From: Acidobacteriaceae bacterium | GTDB lineage: Bacteria > Acidobacteriota > Terriglobia > Terriglobales > Acidobacteriaceae | DNA: 5,372 bases | Reading direction: 5' to 3' | Assembly (NCBI GenBank): GCA_030040115.1 | Contig: JASHUH010000443.1 | Span: 1-5,372 of the forward strand | Shown here: positions 1-5,372 of the stretch, one piece after another | How positions within the stretch are numbered: the stretch's first letter is position 1 | How the letters are laid out: every line of letters begins with the position of its first letter | The notes under the pieces: model-generated | Database searches by the model: none | What the model was told of the DNA's origin: nothing | What the model saw: the letters and a program-made list of their open reading frames with translations, nothing else | Program-made: the position numbers and the translations under genes

Positions 1-69
1 GTTTTGGGCGCAATGACGCTTTTCATTCTCGGCTATTACGTGCTGGATATGATCCATCAGTTCAAATAG
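1..69 (+). CDS. C-terminal end of a small membrane protein (partial, 5' end outside window)
   Basis: Only the last 22 codons and the TAG stop (67-69) are present, read in frame from base 1. The peptide is mostly hydrophobic (V-L-G-A-M-T-L-F-I-L-G-Y-Y-V-L-D-M-I-H-Q-F-K) and looks like a final transmembrane helix with a very short polar tail. It resembles the last helix of the convergent 93-residue protein at 289-570: both contain A-M-T, five hydrophobic residues, Y-Y-V, one residue, then D. About 7 of 19 aligned residues are identical and most others are conservative. This supports a real gene and suggests a paralogous pair. I do not recognise the family, and the function is unknown. The direction and frame are supported mainly by this resemblance, because the fragment is too short for codon statistics. 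Confidence 0.7.
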   Translation, partial: VLGAMTLFILGYYVLDMIHQFK

Positions 70-102
70 GCGGTCCGAAAGACGGCGCAGATGAACGACG
101 AC

Positions 103-130
103 CGGCTCCGCGCGAGCAACGCGGAAGCCG
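103..130 (+). terminator. GC-rich hairpin downstream of the partial gene (possible terminator)
   Basis: CGGCTCCGCG (103-112) can pair with CGCGGAAGCCG (120-130) across a 7-base loop, giving ten base pairs with one bulged A. It starts 34 bases after the stop of the + strand gene. No T-run follows on either strand, so it is not a classical intrinsic terminator. It may be a Rho-dependent 3' end structure or a stabilising hairpin, and in GC-rich DNA it may be chance. Confidence 0.3.
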
Positions 131-253
131 CAGCACAGCGCCGGGTGGCCAGCTGTTCCCGATACGCGATCTCTGGTTTTCACTCTGCGCGCGACAAAGG
201 ATAACCCCGGTGCCGCTCGTAGCCCTGAATCGGCGCTTCCGATCTGCCCTTTC

Positions 254-288
254 GATCCATCGCGCCGGCGCATGGATCCGAACGCCGG
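254..288. repeat. Overlapping inverted repeats at the 3' end of the 93-codon gene
   Basis: GATCCAT (254-260) and ATGGATC (272-278) form a 7-bp inverted repeat around the self-complementary GCGCCGGCGC (262-271). An alternative hairpin pairs CCGGCG (265-270) with CGCCGG (283-288), which directly abuts the TAA stop codon of the - strand gene (291-289). The two folds share bases and cannot both form. No T-run follows on the - strand. The position between two convergent genes suggests a transcription end structure, but that role is an inference. Confidence 0.4.
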
Positions 289-570
289 TTAGGTGAGGAT
301 ATTGAGATGAATCAAGATATCGCGTACGTAGTAAGCGATCACAATCACTGTCATGGCGGCGACGAGCCAATAGAAGACTTTCAAGACAGGCTCGAGCCTG
401 TTCACCTTGGCGACGATCGCGGCCTGCGCGTTTCTCTCGTGGTCGAATGAGTCATCCAGGAAAATCTGATCCTCTTCGTCCTTGGTCAGACTGGAACGAT
501 AAAGATACAATCCTGCCATCACAATAACCAGCAGACCCCAAACCACCCACATGACCGGCATAAACGTCAT
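289..570 (-). CDS. Small two-helix membrane protein, hypothetical (93 aa)
   Basis: A complete 93-residue protein with two predicted membrane helices, about residues 5-24 (W-V-V-W-G-L-L-V-I-V-M core) and 64-83 (Y-W-L-V-A-A-M-T-V-I-V-I-A-Y-Y-V). Between them lies a polar loop of about 40 residues containing an acidic stretch K-D-E-E-D-Q-I-F-L-D-D and then basic residues (K55, R58). The start is well supported: GGAGG (582-578) lies 7 bases upstream of ATG (570-568). There is no signal peptide cleavage site or cysteine. I do not recognise a named family and cannot assign a function. The second helix resembles the C-terminus of the convergent gene ending at 69, so the two are probably paralogues. 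A basic residue follows helix 1, which mildly favours a cytoplasmic loop. The ATG overlaps an upstream TGA (ATGA at 570-567), but the upstream frame is not convincing. Confidence 0.8.
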   Translation of the reverse strand: MTFMPVMWVVWGLLVIVMAGLYLYRSSLTKDEEDQIFLDDSFDHERNAQAAIVAKVNRLEPVLKVFYWLVAAMTVIVIAYYVRDILIHLNILT

Positions 571-696
571 GGTTCCACCTCCGATGGAGTTTCCGGCCCC
601 GGATGCCCCAGAAGCGGGAAGAAAAGAGCAGTCCCGAAAGCAGCCGGGCCCATTTGGTTGACCATCATAGTCCCGAGTGGGGACGCCATGGAACCA
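570..696 (-). repeat. 8-bp inverted repeat linking the leader to the start region of the 93-aa gene
   Basis: TGGTTCCA at 570-577 (+ strand) is the exact reverse complement of TGGAACCA at 689-696. In a - strand transcript the upstream copy could pair with the spacer between the Shine-Dalgarno sequence and the start codon, including the A of the AUG. That would be a simple way to mask translation. The arms are 111 bases apart and only 8 bp long, so coincidence is quite possible. Confidence 0.25.
578..582 (-). promoter_or_regulatory. Ribosome binding site of the 93-aa membrane protein
   Basis: On the - strand this reads GGAGG, and it is followed by 7 bases (TGGAACC) and the ATG at 570. It is the strongest Shine-Dalgarno sequence in the window and fixes the start of the gene. 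The spacer also belongs to the inverted repeat 570-577 / 689-696. Confidence 0.75.
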
Positions 697-704
697 AATT
701 TTTC

Positions 705-728
705 AAAAAAGGTTGCCTGAACAGCAAC
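705..728 (-). terminator. Weak terminator-like hairpin with T6 in the leader of the 93-aa gene
   Basis: On the - strand GTTGC (728-724), a 7-base loop and GCAAC (716-712) are followed by one C and six T residues (710-705). The layout is that of an intrinsic terminator or attenuator, but the stem is only 5 bp. It lies about 135 bases upstream of the - strand start codon. It could stop antisense transcription coming from iscA, act as a leader attenuator, or be chance. Confidence 0.25.
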
Positions 729-787
729 AGCGGGGTTGCGACCTTCCCAGCGGCTTCCGCATCTTAAAAGGAAGAATGCGAATGGGC

Positions 788-817
788 TTGTCGGATACGG
801 CCCAAGCGCTGTACATT
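788..817 (+). promoter_or_regulatory. Possible sigma70-type promoter of the A-type carrier gene
   Basis: TTGTCG (788-793, 4 of 6 to the -35 consensus) and TACATT (812-817, 4 of 6 to the -10 consensus) are separated by 18 bases. Transcription would start near 824, giving a leader of about 34 bases before the ATG at 858. The match is weak, and no binding site for an Fe-S regulator such as IscR is recognisable nearby. Confidence 0.25.
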
Positions 818-857
818 GAGGAAAGCGAGCAATCCATTCAGTAGATGGGGGATGTAA

Positions 858-1232
858 ATGGCCACAGTCACCACCGTACCCGAACAGGAAACCTCCAAAA
901 AGGCGCCACCGCTGAACCTGACCCCGACCGCAATCGCCAAGGTGCGCGAGATTATGGCGACGCAGGACCCGATTCCCGCCGGGTTGCGGATCGGTGTAGT
1001 GGGCGGAGGATGCTCCGGGTTCCAATACTCGATGGCTTTTGAGAACCAGAGCGGGATGATGGACAAAGTCTTCAATTTTGAAGATTTAAAGGTATTCATC
1101 GACGCCACGTCCTTGATGTACCTGCAAGGGTGCACCGTTGACTACGTGGAGACGCTGGAAGCCGCCGGTTTCAAGTTCGAAAACCCCCAGGTGAAGTCGA
1201 CCTGCGGTTGCGGATCTTCTTTCAACGTGTAA
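858..1232 (+). CDS. A-type iron-sulfur cluster carrier protein (IscA/ErpA/SufA/HesB family)
   Basis: A complete 124-residue protein of the HesB/IscA family. Members bind a [2Fe-2S] or [4Fe-4S] cluster in the cytoplasm and hand it from the assembly scaffold to apo-enzymes. The three family ligands are present: Cys52 in G-G-G-C-S-G-F, and Cys116 and Cys118 in the C-terminal T-C-G-C-G-S-S-F motif. The fold signature L-R-I-G-V-V-G-G-G-C-S-G-F-Q-Y and the F-x-N-P segment at about 107-110 also fit. The N-terminus carries about 18 extra polar residues compared with E. coli IscA (107 aa). The start is supported by GGGGGA (847-852) 5 bases before ATG, and the next in-frame Met is residue 33, inside the domain. 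A fourth cysteine, Cys92, lies in L-Q-G-C-T-V-D-Y. No other isc or suf gene is in view, so the subtype (IscA, ErpA or SufA) cannot be decided. A strong terminator follows, so the gene is probably transcribed separately from smc. Confidence 0.95.
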   Translation: MATVTTVPEQETSKKAPPLNLTPTAIAKVREIMATQDPIPAGLRIGVVGGGCSGFQYSMAFENQSGMMDKVFNFEDLKVFIDATSLMYLQGCTVDYVETLEAAGFKFENPQVKSTCGCGSSFNV

Positions 1233-1254
1233 CGCGCCGTCAGCGAGAAATATC

Positions 1255-1292
1255 GAAAAGGCCCGTCCCCGGATTGGGGGGCGGGCCTTTTC
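1255..1292. terminator. Strong intrinsic terminator after the A-type carrier gene, near-symmetrical
   Basis: GAAAAGGCCCG (1255-1265) pairs perfectly with CGGGCCTTTTC (1282-1292). The stem extends through one T-G wobble and a CCCC/GGGG block to a loop of about 5-6 bases around 1271-1276. It begins 22 bases after the stop codon of the A-type carrier gene. T-rich sequence lies at the 3' side on the + strand and, through the AAAA of the left arm, also on the - strand. It could therefore end transcription from either side, although no convincing convergent gene is seen. Confidence 0.9.
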
Positions 1293-1403
1293 GCATTTAA
1301 CGGTGAACATCCAGGTTCCCGAAGTCACGATTTGGCGCTTTTATCCTTGCGTAGCAGCGCGGTTTTCCAGAGATTTTTTCTAGAGGCGCCTTTCCGGCCT
1401 GCT

Positions 1404-1412
1404 TTATCCACA
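1404..1412 (+). promoter_or_regulatory. DnaA box (TTATCCACA) upstream of smc
   Basis: The nine bases match the high-affinity DnaA box consensus exactly. The site lies 20 bases upstream of the candidate -35 element of smc, a place from which DnaA could activate or repress. A partial match, TTATCCTTG, occurs at 1341-1349. A single perfect 9-mer is expected by chance in a few percent of windows this size when both strands are counted. Its location in a 271-base intergenic region makes it more notable but does not prove it. There is no cluster of boxes, so this is not evidence for a replication origin. Confidence 0.4.
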
Positions 1413-1432
1413 AAAACCGCCGCCTGCGGGCG

Positions 1433-1461
1433 TTGACCCTCCGCTTCCGGCTCCGTAGAGT
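1433..1461 (+). promoter_or_regulatory. Probable sigma70-type promoter of smc
   Basis: TTGACC (1433-1438, 5 of 6 to TTGACA) and TAGAGT (1456-1461, 4 of 6 to TATAAT) are separated by the optimal 17 bases. Transcription would start near 1468, leaving a leader of about 95 bases before the smc ATG at 1564. It is the best promoter match I found in the intergenic regions. Confidence 0.45.
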
Positions 1462-1553
1462 CTGTATCAAGCGGCACAATTTCGGCATGGCGAGCGCGCA
1501 ATAAGGATCGCCGCGGCGATTCGGACAAGAAGCAGTTCCAGGGCCCGAGAATT

Positions 1554-1558
1554 GGGAG
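1554..1558 (+). promoter_or_regulatory. Ribosome binding site of smc
   Basis: GGGAG ends 5 bases before the ATG at 1564. The reading frame is open upstream as far as the in-frame TAG at 1456-1458, so this site and the family-typical N-terminus M-L-K-L-K-K-I choose ATG 1564 over an upstream TTG at 1552. Confidence 0.65.
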
Positions 1559-1563
1559 TAAAG

Positions 1564-4500
1564 ATGCTGAAATTAAAGAAGATCCACATCCTGGGGTTCA
1601 AGAGCTTTTGCGACCGTACGGAGCTGACCGTGGGGGGGACGGGAATTACCGTGGTAGTGGGGCCAAACGGATGCGGAAAATCGAACATCCTCGACGGGCT
1701 GAGCTGGGTATTGGGCGAGCAGAGCGCCAAGAGCCTGCGCGGCGCGCACATGCAGGATGTGATCTTCGGCGGAACGGGGGAACGCAAAGCGCTGGGCATG
1801 GCGGAAGTAACGCTGACCATGGTCGATCCGGAGACGTACGAAGGGCCGGAGCCGGTTGAGGCGGAGGTGGTGGTCGATGCAGAGGGAGCGGAGGATTGGG
1901 ATGAAGAGGACCTGCGTCGCAAGCGAGCAGCCGAGGCCGAAGAGATCGTTGCGGCCGAGCAGCCGGGAGAAGCGATAGAGGAAGAGGTTGGCGAAAGCTC
2001 TCCCCGCCGGGAAGGCTCGGAAACTGCTCTTGATATGGGCGCAGCTCAGCCGCCGGCGCCGTCAGGGCCGCAGGGGGTAGTGCTCAAGATCCGGCGACGG
2101 AAGTTTCATTCGAAGCCGCAAAAGGGAGAGATCGTTATCACACGCCGCCTGTTCCGGACGGGCGAGAGCGAGTACCTGTTAAACGGCAAGCTGTGCCGGC
2201 TGCGAGATATTCAAGACATCTTTATGGGCACAGGGCTGGGGCCGGATAGTTACGCGATTATCGGGCAGGAACGAATCGGGCAACTGCTCAGCTCGAAACC
2301 TTACGAGCGGCGCGCGATCATCGAAGAAGCGGCGGGGGTGACGCGCTTCAAGACCAAGAAACGCCTGGCGGAGCTGCGGCTGGAAAGCGCCAAACAAAAT
2401 TTGGCGCGGGTAGACGACATATTTGAGGAAGTTACGCGGCAAATGAACAGCCTGAAGCGGCAGGCGGCCAAAGCAGAGCGGTTTGCGGCAGTGCGCGAGG
2501 AGTTGCGCAGCCGGCTGCGCGTGGTTCTGGCCAGCCGCATGGCGGCGATGGACGCCGAACAGGCGCGCCTGGATGGGGAAATTGCGGCGCTGACGGAGCA
2601 GATCAACGCGTCGGCAACGGACATCGCGGCGGGCGAGGCGCAGCAGCACGCGTTGATCGAGCGTGGCTACGCCCTGGATGCGGAGGGCGAGGCGGCGCGC
2701 ACCCAGGCGAACGAAGCGGCCGTGGAGTTGGAGCGGGCCACGACGCGAGAACGCGGCAACACCGAACGCGTGGGTGAACTGGAGGCGCGCGTTGCCGCTG
2801 CGGGCGCAGAGCTGGAGCAGACGCAGAGGGAATTGGATGGGGTGGCCGAGGAGCGTGCGCAGCAACGCAGCTTTTTGGAAACGGCGGCAGGGGAGGCACG
2901 CGCATTTCGGCAGCAGGTGGAGGCGAAACAACAGGAAGCGCGGGCAGCCGCGGACGAGGTTTTCGGGGCCGAGCGGGAGTTGGAAGTCAATCGCCGGCAC
3001 GCAATGCACCTGCTCGCGCTGGCCAGCAACGCGCGCAATCACATGGCGCAGGCAGAAGAGAGCCTGGCCGCGCTGGAACGCGAAGCGGAGCGGCTGCACG
3101 CGGAGTTGGGCCAGGCGCGCAACGAGCAGGAGAACCTCAGCTTGGAAAAAGCGCGGGCTCAGGAGCGGTACGCGTCGGCGGCCCAGGCGCTTGAGCGGCT
3201 GGAGAGCGAGATAGGCGAATTGCGCGAAAGCTTGCAGGCGAACCGGACGGCGGAAGCTGCGCAACGCGCTTTGGCCAACCAATTGCGCGGCGAGAAGGCG
3301 GCAGTCGAAGGACGGCGCGACTCGCTGCAGGCCTTGATTCGCAACCATGGTTACTCAACCGACACGGTGCGGAAGCTGCTCAAGCCGGGAGCGCTGGGAC
3401 AGGGGATGTCGCCCGTGGGCACGCTGGCCGATTTCCTGGAAGTGAGCGGCGAGCATGAAAGCGTGGTGGACGAGTTTCTGCGCGAAGAGCTGAATTACGT
3501 GGTTGTGGAAAGCTGGGGGGCTGCGGAACAAGGCGTGCGGCTGCTGAAAACCAGCGACGGACGCGCCACGTTTCTGGTCCACAACAACGCGCAGGGCGAA
3601 CTCTTCGATCCGGGAACAGAGAGCATCGACTCCGCCGGCCTGCTGCCGCTGCGGGACGCAATCAAAGTGTTGAACGGTTTTGGGCGGTCGCTCGAGGGGA
3701 TTCTGCCAAAGCTGCGGCATGGCTATCTCGTCGCGGGTCCGGAGACGGCGCAGCGGCTCGCCTTGCAGTATGCTCACGGGTATTTTCTAACTCCGGACGG
3801 AGAGTGCTTCCACAACGCAACTGTGACCGGCGGCAAGCCGGCGAGCGAGGGCCCGCTAGCGCTGAAACGCGAATTGCGTGAGACGGAGGGCAGGCTGGCC
3901 AAACTCGAAACCGGCTTGGCTCAGGCCGAAAAGGAGACGGCGGCGCTGTCGCGAACCATTGAAGAGTGGACGGTGCAACTGGAGGTGCGCGGAGCGGAGC
4001 GGCGGCAAGGGGAGACGGAAGCCGCGAACTTGAGCGCGGCGCTCAGGCAGATGGAAAGCGAAGCCCAACGTATCGAAAGGCGCCAGCAGGAGTGGATGGC
4101 GCAGGCGGCGCGCAATAAAGATGCGTGCGAGGCCAAGCGCCAGTCAATCGACGCCAGGCGCGAAGAAACTGCGCGGCTGGAGACCGATCGCGCGCAAGCC
4201 GAGTCGGGGCTCGAGGGGATGCAGTCGCAGCTAGACGAGTTGCGACGGAAGCGCGAGGGCTTGCAGCAGGAAGCGGCGCAGGTAACGGCGGAGCTGGCCG
4301 GTCTGGAGGAGCGCAGGCGTGGCGCGGAGGCGGCGTTCCAGCGCATTGACCGCCTGCACGCCGATTTGGAGCGGCGCGTTGCGGCGGTGGAAAAGCAGCG
4401 GGCTGACGCGGCGGCGGAGCGCGAACTGCGCATTGCCGAAAACGTGGCGCTGGTGGAGCGGCAAACGCAGTTGACGAATGCGCGGGCCGAGGTCCTGGCC

Positions 4501-5372
4501 GTGGCGCAGACCATTGCGGCACAGGGGCAGGCGCTTCGGGAGGAGTTGGCGGAACTCGAAACGCAGCTGAAGACCGCGCGGATGACATTGGACCAGTTGC
4601 GCGAGGAACGCAGCAGCCGATCGAATGAATTGGCCAAACTGCACGCCGATCTTGAACACCTGGAAGCGAGCTGCCTGACGGAAGTGAATGTCGAGGCGCG
4701 AGTATTGCGCGAGGACGCCGAGTTGGCGCGCATGGCTGGCGAGGAGCTGACGGCCGAAGAAGAGAGGTGCCGCGAGCTCCGCCAACGCCTCGAACAAATG
4801 GGGCCGGTGAACATGATGGCGCTCGACGAGTACAAGGAGACGGCCGAGCGGCATGGCTTCCTCGATACCCAACGCAAAGACCTGATCGAGTCGATTGAGA
4901 ACACCCAAGAGACGATTAAGGAAATCGACCAGATTTCGCGGTCCAAGTTCGACGAGGCGTTTGCGCGGATCAACGAGAATTTCGGAAGCGTTTTTGCCGG
5001 GCTCTTCCAAGGCGGCCAAGCGTTCTTGCGAGTGACCGATGCGGAGAACCAAGGGGAGAGCGGATTAGAAATTGTGGTCTCGCCCCCCGGCAAAAAACTG
5101 CAAAATGTGCTACTCCTGTCGGGCGGCGAAAAGTCACTCACCGCTCTGGCGCTGCTGGTGGCCATATTCCAGTTCCGTCCCAGCCCTTTCTGCGCGCTGG
5201 ATGAGGTGGATGCGGCCCTGGACGAAACCAACGTGGGCCGTTTTGCGGACCTGATGCGCTCGCTGGGCCGGGAGACCCAATTCCTGGTGGTCACGCACTC
5301 CAAGCGGATGATGCAGACCGCAGATATGATTTACGGCGTCACCATGCAGGAGCCGGGGGTCTCGAAGATCGT
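1564..5372 (+). CDS. smc: Chromosome segregation/condensin ATPase SMC (3' end outside window)
   Basis: Structural maintenance of chromosomes protein, the ATPase that dimerises and, with ScpA and ScpB, organises and helps separate chromosomes. The frame is open for 1269 codons up to the window edge. Domains in order are as follows. The N-terminal head lobe has G-F-K-S-F (11-15), Walker A G-P-N-G-C-G-K-S (33-40, Lys39), the S-L-R-G arginine-finger region (Arg59) and a Q-loop at Gln235. A coiled coil runs from about 245 to 610. The hinge spans about 617-758, from T-L-A-D-F-L-E to T-V-T-G-G. The returning coil is about 765-1078 and is rich in Glu, Arg, Ala and Leu. The C-terminal head has G-P-V-N-M-M-A-L-D-E-Y (1080 on), signature L-S-G-G-E-K (1185-1190), Walker B F-C-A-L-D-E (1209-1214, catalytic Glu1214), D-loop (about 1219-1221) and H-loop His1245. 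By comparison with the family, only a few to a few tens of C-terminal residues are missing. Typical bacterial SMC is about 1190 residues, and the excess here is largely an insertion at about 90-187. The ScpA and ScpB genes are not in view. Confidence 0.97.
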   Translation, partial: MLKLKKIHILGFKSFCDRTELTVGGTGITVVVGPNGCGKSNILDGLSWVLGEQSAKSLRGAHMQDVIFGGTGERKALGMAEVTLTMVDPETYEGPEPVEAEVVVDAEGAEDWDEEDLRRKRAAEAEEIVAAEQPGEAIEEEVGESSPRREGSETALDMGAAQPPAPSGPQGVVLKIRRRKFHSKPQKGEIVITRRLFRTGESEYLLNGKLCRLRDIQDIFMGTGLGPDSYAIIGQERIGQLLSSKPYERRAIIEEAAGVTRFKTKKRLAELRLESAKQNLARVDDIFEEVTRQMNSLKRQAAKAERFAAVREELRSRLRVVLASRMAAMDAEQARLDGEIAALTEQINASATDIAAGEAQQHALIERGYALDAEGEAARTQANEAAVELERATTRERGNTERVGELEARVAAAGAELEQTQRELDGVAEERAQQRSFLETAAGEARAFRQQVEAKQQEARAAADEVFGAERELEVNRRHAMHLLALASNARNHMAQAEESLAALEREAERLHAELGQARNEQENLSLEKARAQERYASAAQALERLESEIGELRESLQANRTAEAAQRALANQLRGEKAAVEGRRDSLQALIRNHGYSTDTVRKLLKPGALGQGMSPVGTLADFLEVSGEHESVVDEFLREELNYVVVESWGAAEQGVRLLKTSDGRATFLVHNNAQGELFDPGTESIDSAGLLPLRDAIKVLNGFGRSLEGILPKLRHGYLVAGPETAQRLALQYAHGYFLTPDGECFHNATVTGGKPASEGPLALKRELRETEGRLAKLETGLAQAEKETAALSRTIEEWTVQLEVRGAERRQGETEAANLSAALRQMESEAQRIERRQQEWMAQAARNKDACEAKRQSIDARREETARLETDRAQAESGLEGMQSQLDELRRKREGLQQEAAQVTAELAGLEERRRGAEAAFQRIDRLHADLERRVAAVEKQRADAAAERELRIAENVALVERQTQLTNARAEVLAVAQTIAAQGQALREELAELETQLKTARMTLDQLREERSSRSNELAKLHADLEHLEASCLTEVNVEARVLREDAELARMAGEELTAEEERCRELRQRLEQMGPVNMMALDEYKETAERHGFLDTQRKDLIESIENTQETIKEIDQISRSKFDEAFARINENFGSVFAGLFQGGQAFLRVTDAENQGESGLEIVVSPPGKKLQNVLLLSGGEKSLTALALLVAIFQFRPSPFCALDEVDAALDETNVGRFADLMRSLGRETQFLVVTHSKRMMQTADMIYGVTMQEPGVSKI
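1831..2124 (+). other. Low-complexity acidic/proline/basic insertion within the SMC head
   Basis: This stretch covers SMC residues 90-187. Family members normally pass from the strand ending V-x-L-T-x-x-D to the strand V-x-I-T-R-R-L-x-R-x-G-E-S-E-Y with a short loop of roughly 15-20 residues. Here about 100 residues separate Asp88 from Glu189. Residues 93-159 hold 24 Asp/Glu and only 6 Lys/Arg and look disordered. Residues 160-171 are rich in Pro, Ala and Gly. Residues 175-187 are strongly basic (K-I-R-R-R-K then K184 and K187). The frame stays open and codon style does not change, so this is a genuine part of the protein and not a frameshift. I recall longer SMC heads in acidobacteria but cannot check this here. 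Confidence 0.8.

Larger units (their letters stand above)
1293..1563. other. Intergenic region upstream of smc, no convincing gene
   Basis: These 271 bases lie between the terminator and the smc start. Short - strand open frames exist here (for example 1528 to 1325 from a TTG), but they have no good ribosome binding site and no recognisable protein family. The region holds a perfect DnaA box (1404-1412), a weaker related sequence TTATCCTTG (1341-1349), an AT-rich patch around 1371-1383, a plausible promoter (1433-1461) and the smc ribosome binding site. It looks like a regulatory region. Confidence 0.6.

Noticed and set aside
62..370. A - strand open frame of 102 codons across the convergent spacer.
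   Set aside because: It overlaps the well-supported 93-aa gene on the same strand in another frame and has a low-complexity Arg/Ser-rich translation.
567..1025. A - strand open frame of 152 codons whose TGA overlaps the ATG of the 93-aa gene (ATGA), suggesting a translationally coupled upstream gene.
   Set aside because: Most of it is antisense to the A-type carrier gene. The part outside that gene has no ribosome binding site at its in-frame Met (689-687), no recognisable domain and no clear coding bias. The ATGA overlap occurs by chance in about one of four cases.
1404..1412. A replication origin near smc, suggested by the DnaA box.
   Set aside because: There is only one perfect box and one weak partial match, with no box cluster, no dnaA or dnaN gene and no long AT-rich unwinding region. 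A regulatory site is the more economical reading.
1325..1528. A - strand open frame of 67 codons, basic and polar, ending near the bidirectional terminator as a convergent gene would.
   Set aside because: It needs a TTG start without a Shine-Dalgarno sequence, third-position GC is unremarkable, and it overlaps the likely smc promoter and DnaA box. It remains a remote possibility.
1831..2124. A frameshift or foreign insertion breaking smc, because the region looks unlike SMC.
   Set aside because: The frame continues unbroken into the conserved T-R-R-L-F-R-T-G-E-S-E-Y segment and base composition does not change, so it is an in-frame extension of a loop.
2179..3348. A - strand open frame of 389 codons antisense to smc.
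   Set aside because: It also lies within smc, with a composition rich in Arg, Leu and Gln and no recognisable domain. It is an antisense by-product of biased codons.
3921..5303. A - strand open frame of 460 codons antisense to smc.
   Set aside because: It lies wholly within the smc frame, which is certain from its motifs. The translation is dominated by Ser, Arg and Ala, as expected from reading GC-rich coiled-coil codons backwards.

Overview
The window carries ordinary, GC-rich bacterial chromosome: two housekeeping genes on the + strand (an A-type iron-sulfur carrier and the chromosome-organising ATPase SMC) and, at the left edge, two small membrane-protein genes that face each other. The style of the SMC protein (its N-terminal sequence, an acidic insertion in the head, and the wording of its head motifs) and the lone A-type carrier next to it suggest an acidobacterium of the Koribacter/Terriglobia type. 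That assignment rests on family memory, not on a search. I see no mobile element, CRISPR array, tRNA, rRNA or defence system.

Left part (1-857). The last 22 codons of a + strand gene end at 69. A complete 93-codon gene on the - strand (570 to 289) converges on it. Both proteins end in a similar membrane segment, so they look like two copies of one small two-helix membrane family placed tail to tail. The 219 bases between their stop codons hold GC-rich inverted repeats but no recognisable gene. The space from 571 to 857 separates the - strand gene from the divergent iscA-like gene. It should hold both promoters, and it holds a terminator-like hairpin and an inverted repeat touching the 93-codon gene's ribosome binding region.

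Middle (858-1563). A complete A-type Fe-S carrier of 124 residues has all three ligand cysteines and is followed by a strong, nearly symmetrical hairpin terminator. The next 271 bases contain no convincing gene. They hold a perfect DnaA box (TTATCCACA) and a plausible sigma70-type promoter just upstream of smc.

Right part (1564-5372). One open frame of 1269 codons without a stop encodes SMC. It has the N-terminal head lobe with Walker A, a long coiled coil, the hinge, a returning coiled coil, and the C-terminal head lobe with signature motif, Walker B and H-loop. The window ends a few codons to a few tens of codons before the expected stop. The most distinctive part is an insertion of about 80-100 residues in the N-terminal head lobe, first acidic, then proline-rich, then basic.

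The two housekeeping genes are not an evident operon, because a terminator separates them. No previously undescribed multi-gene system is visible. The points most worth checking are the SMC head insertion, the DnaA box in the smc promoter region, and the tail-to-tail pair of small membrane proteins.
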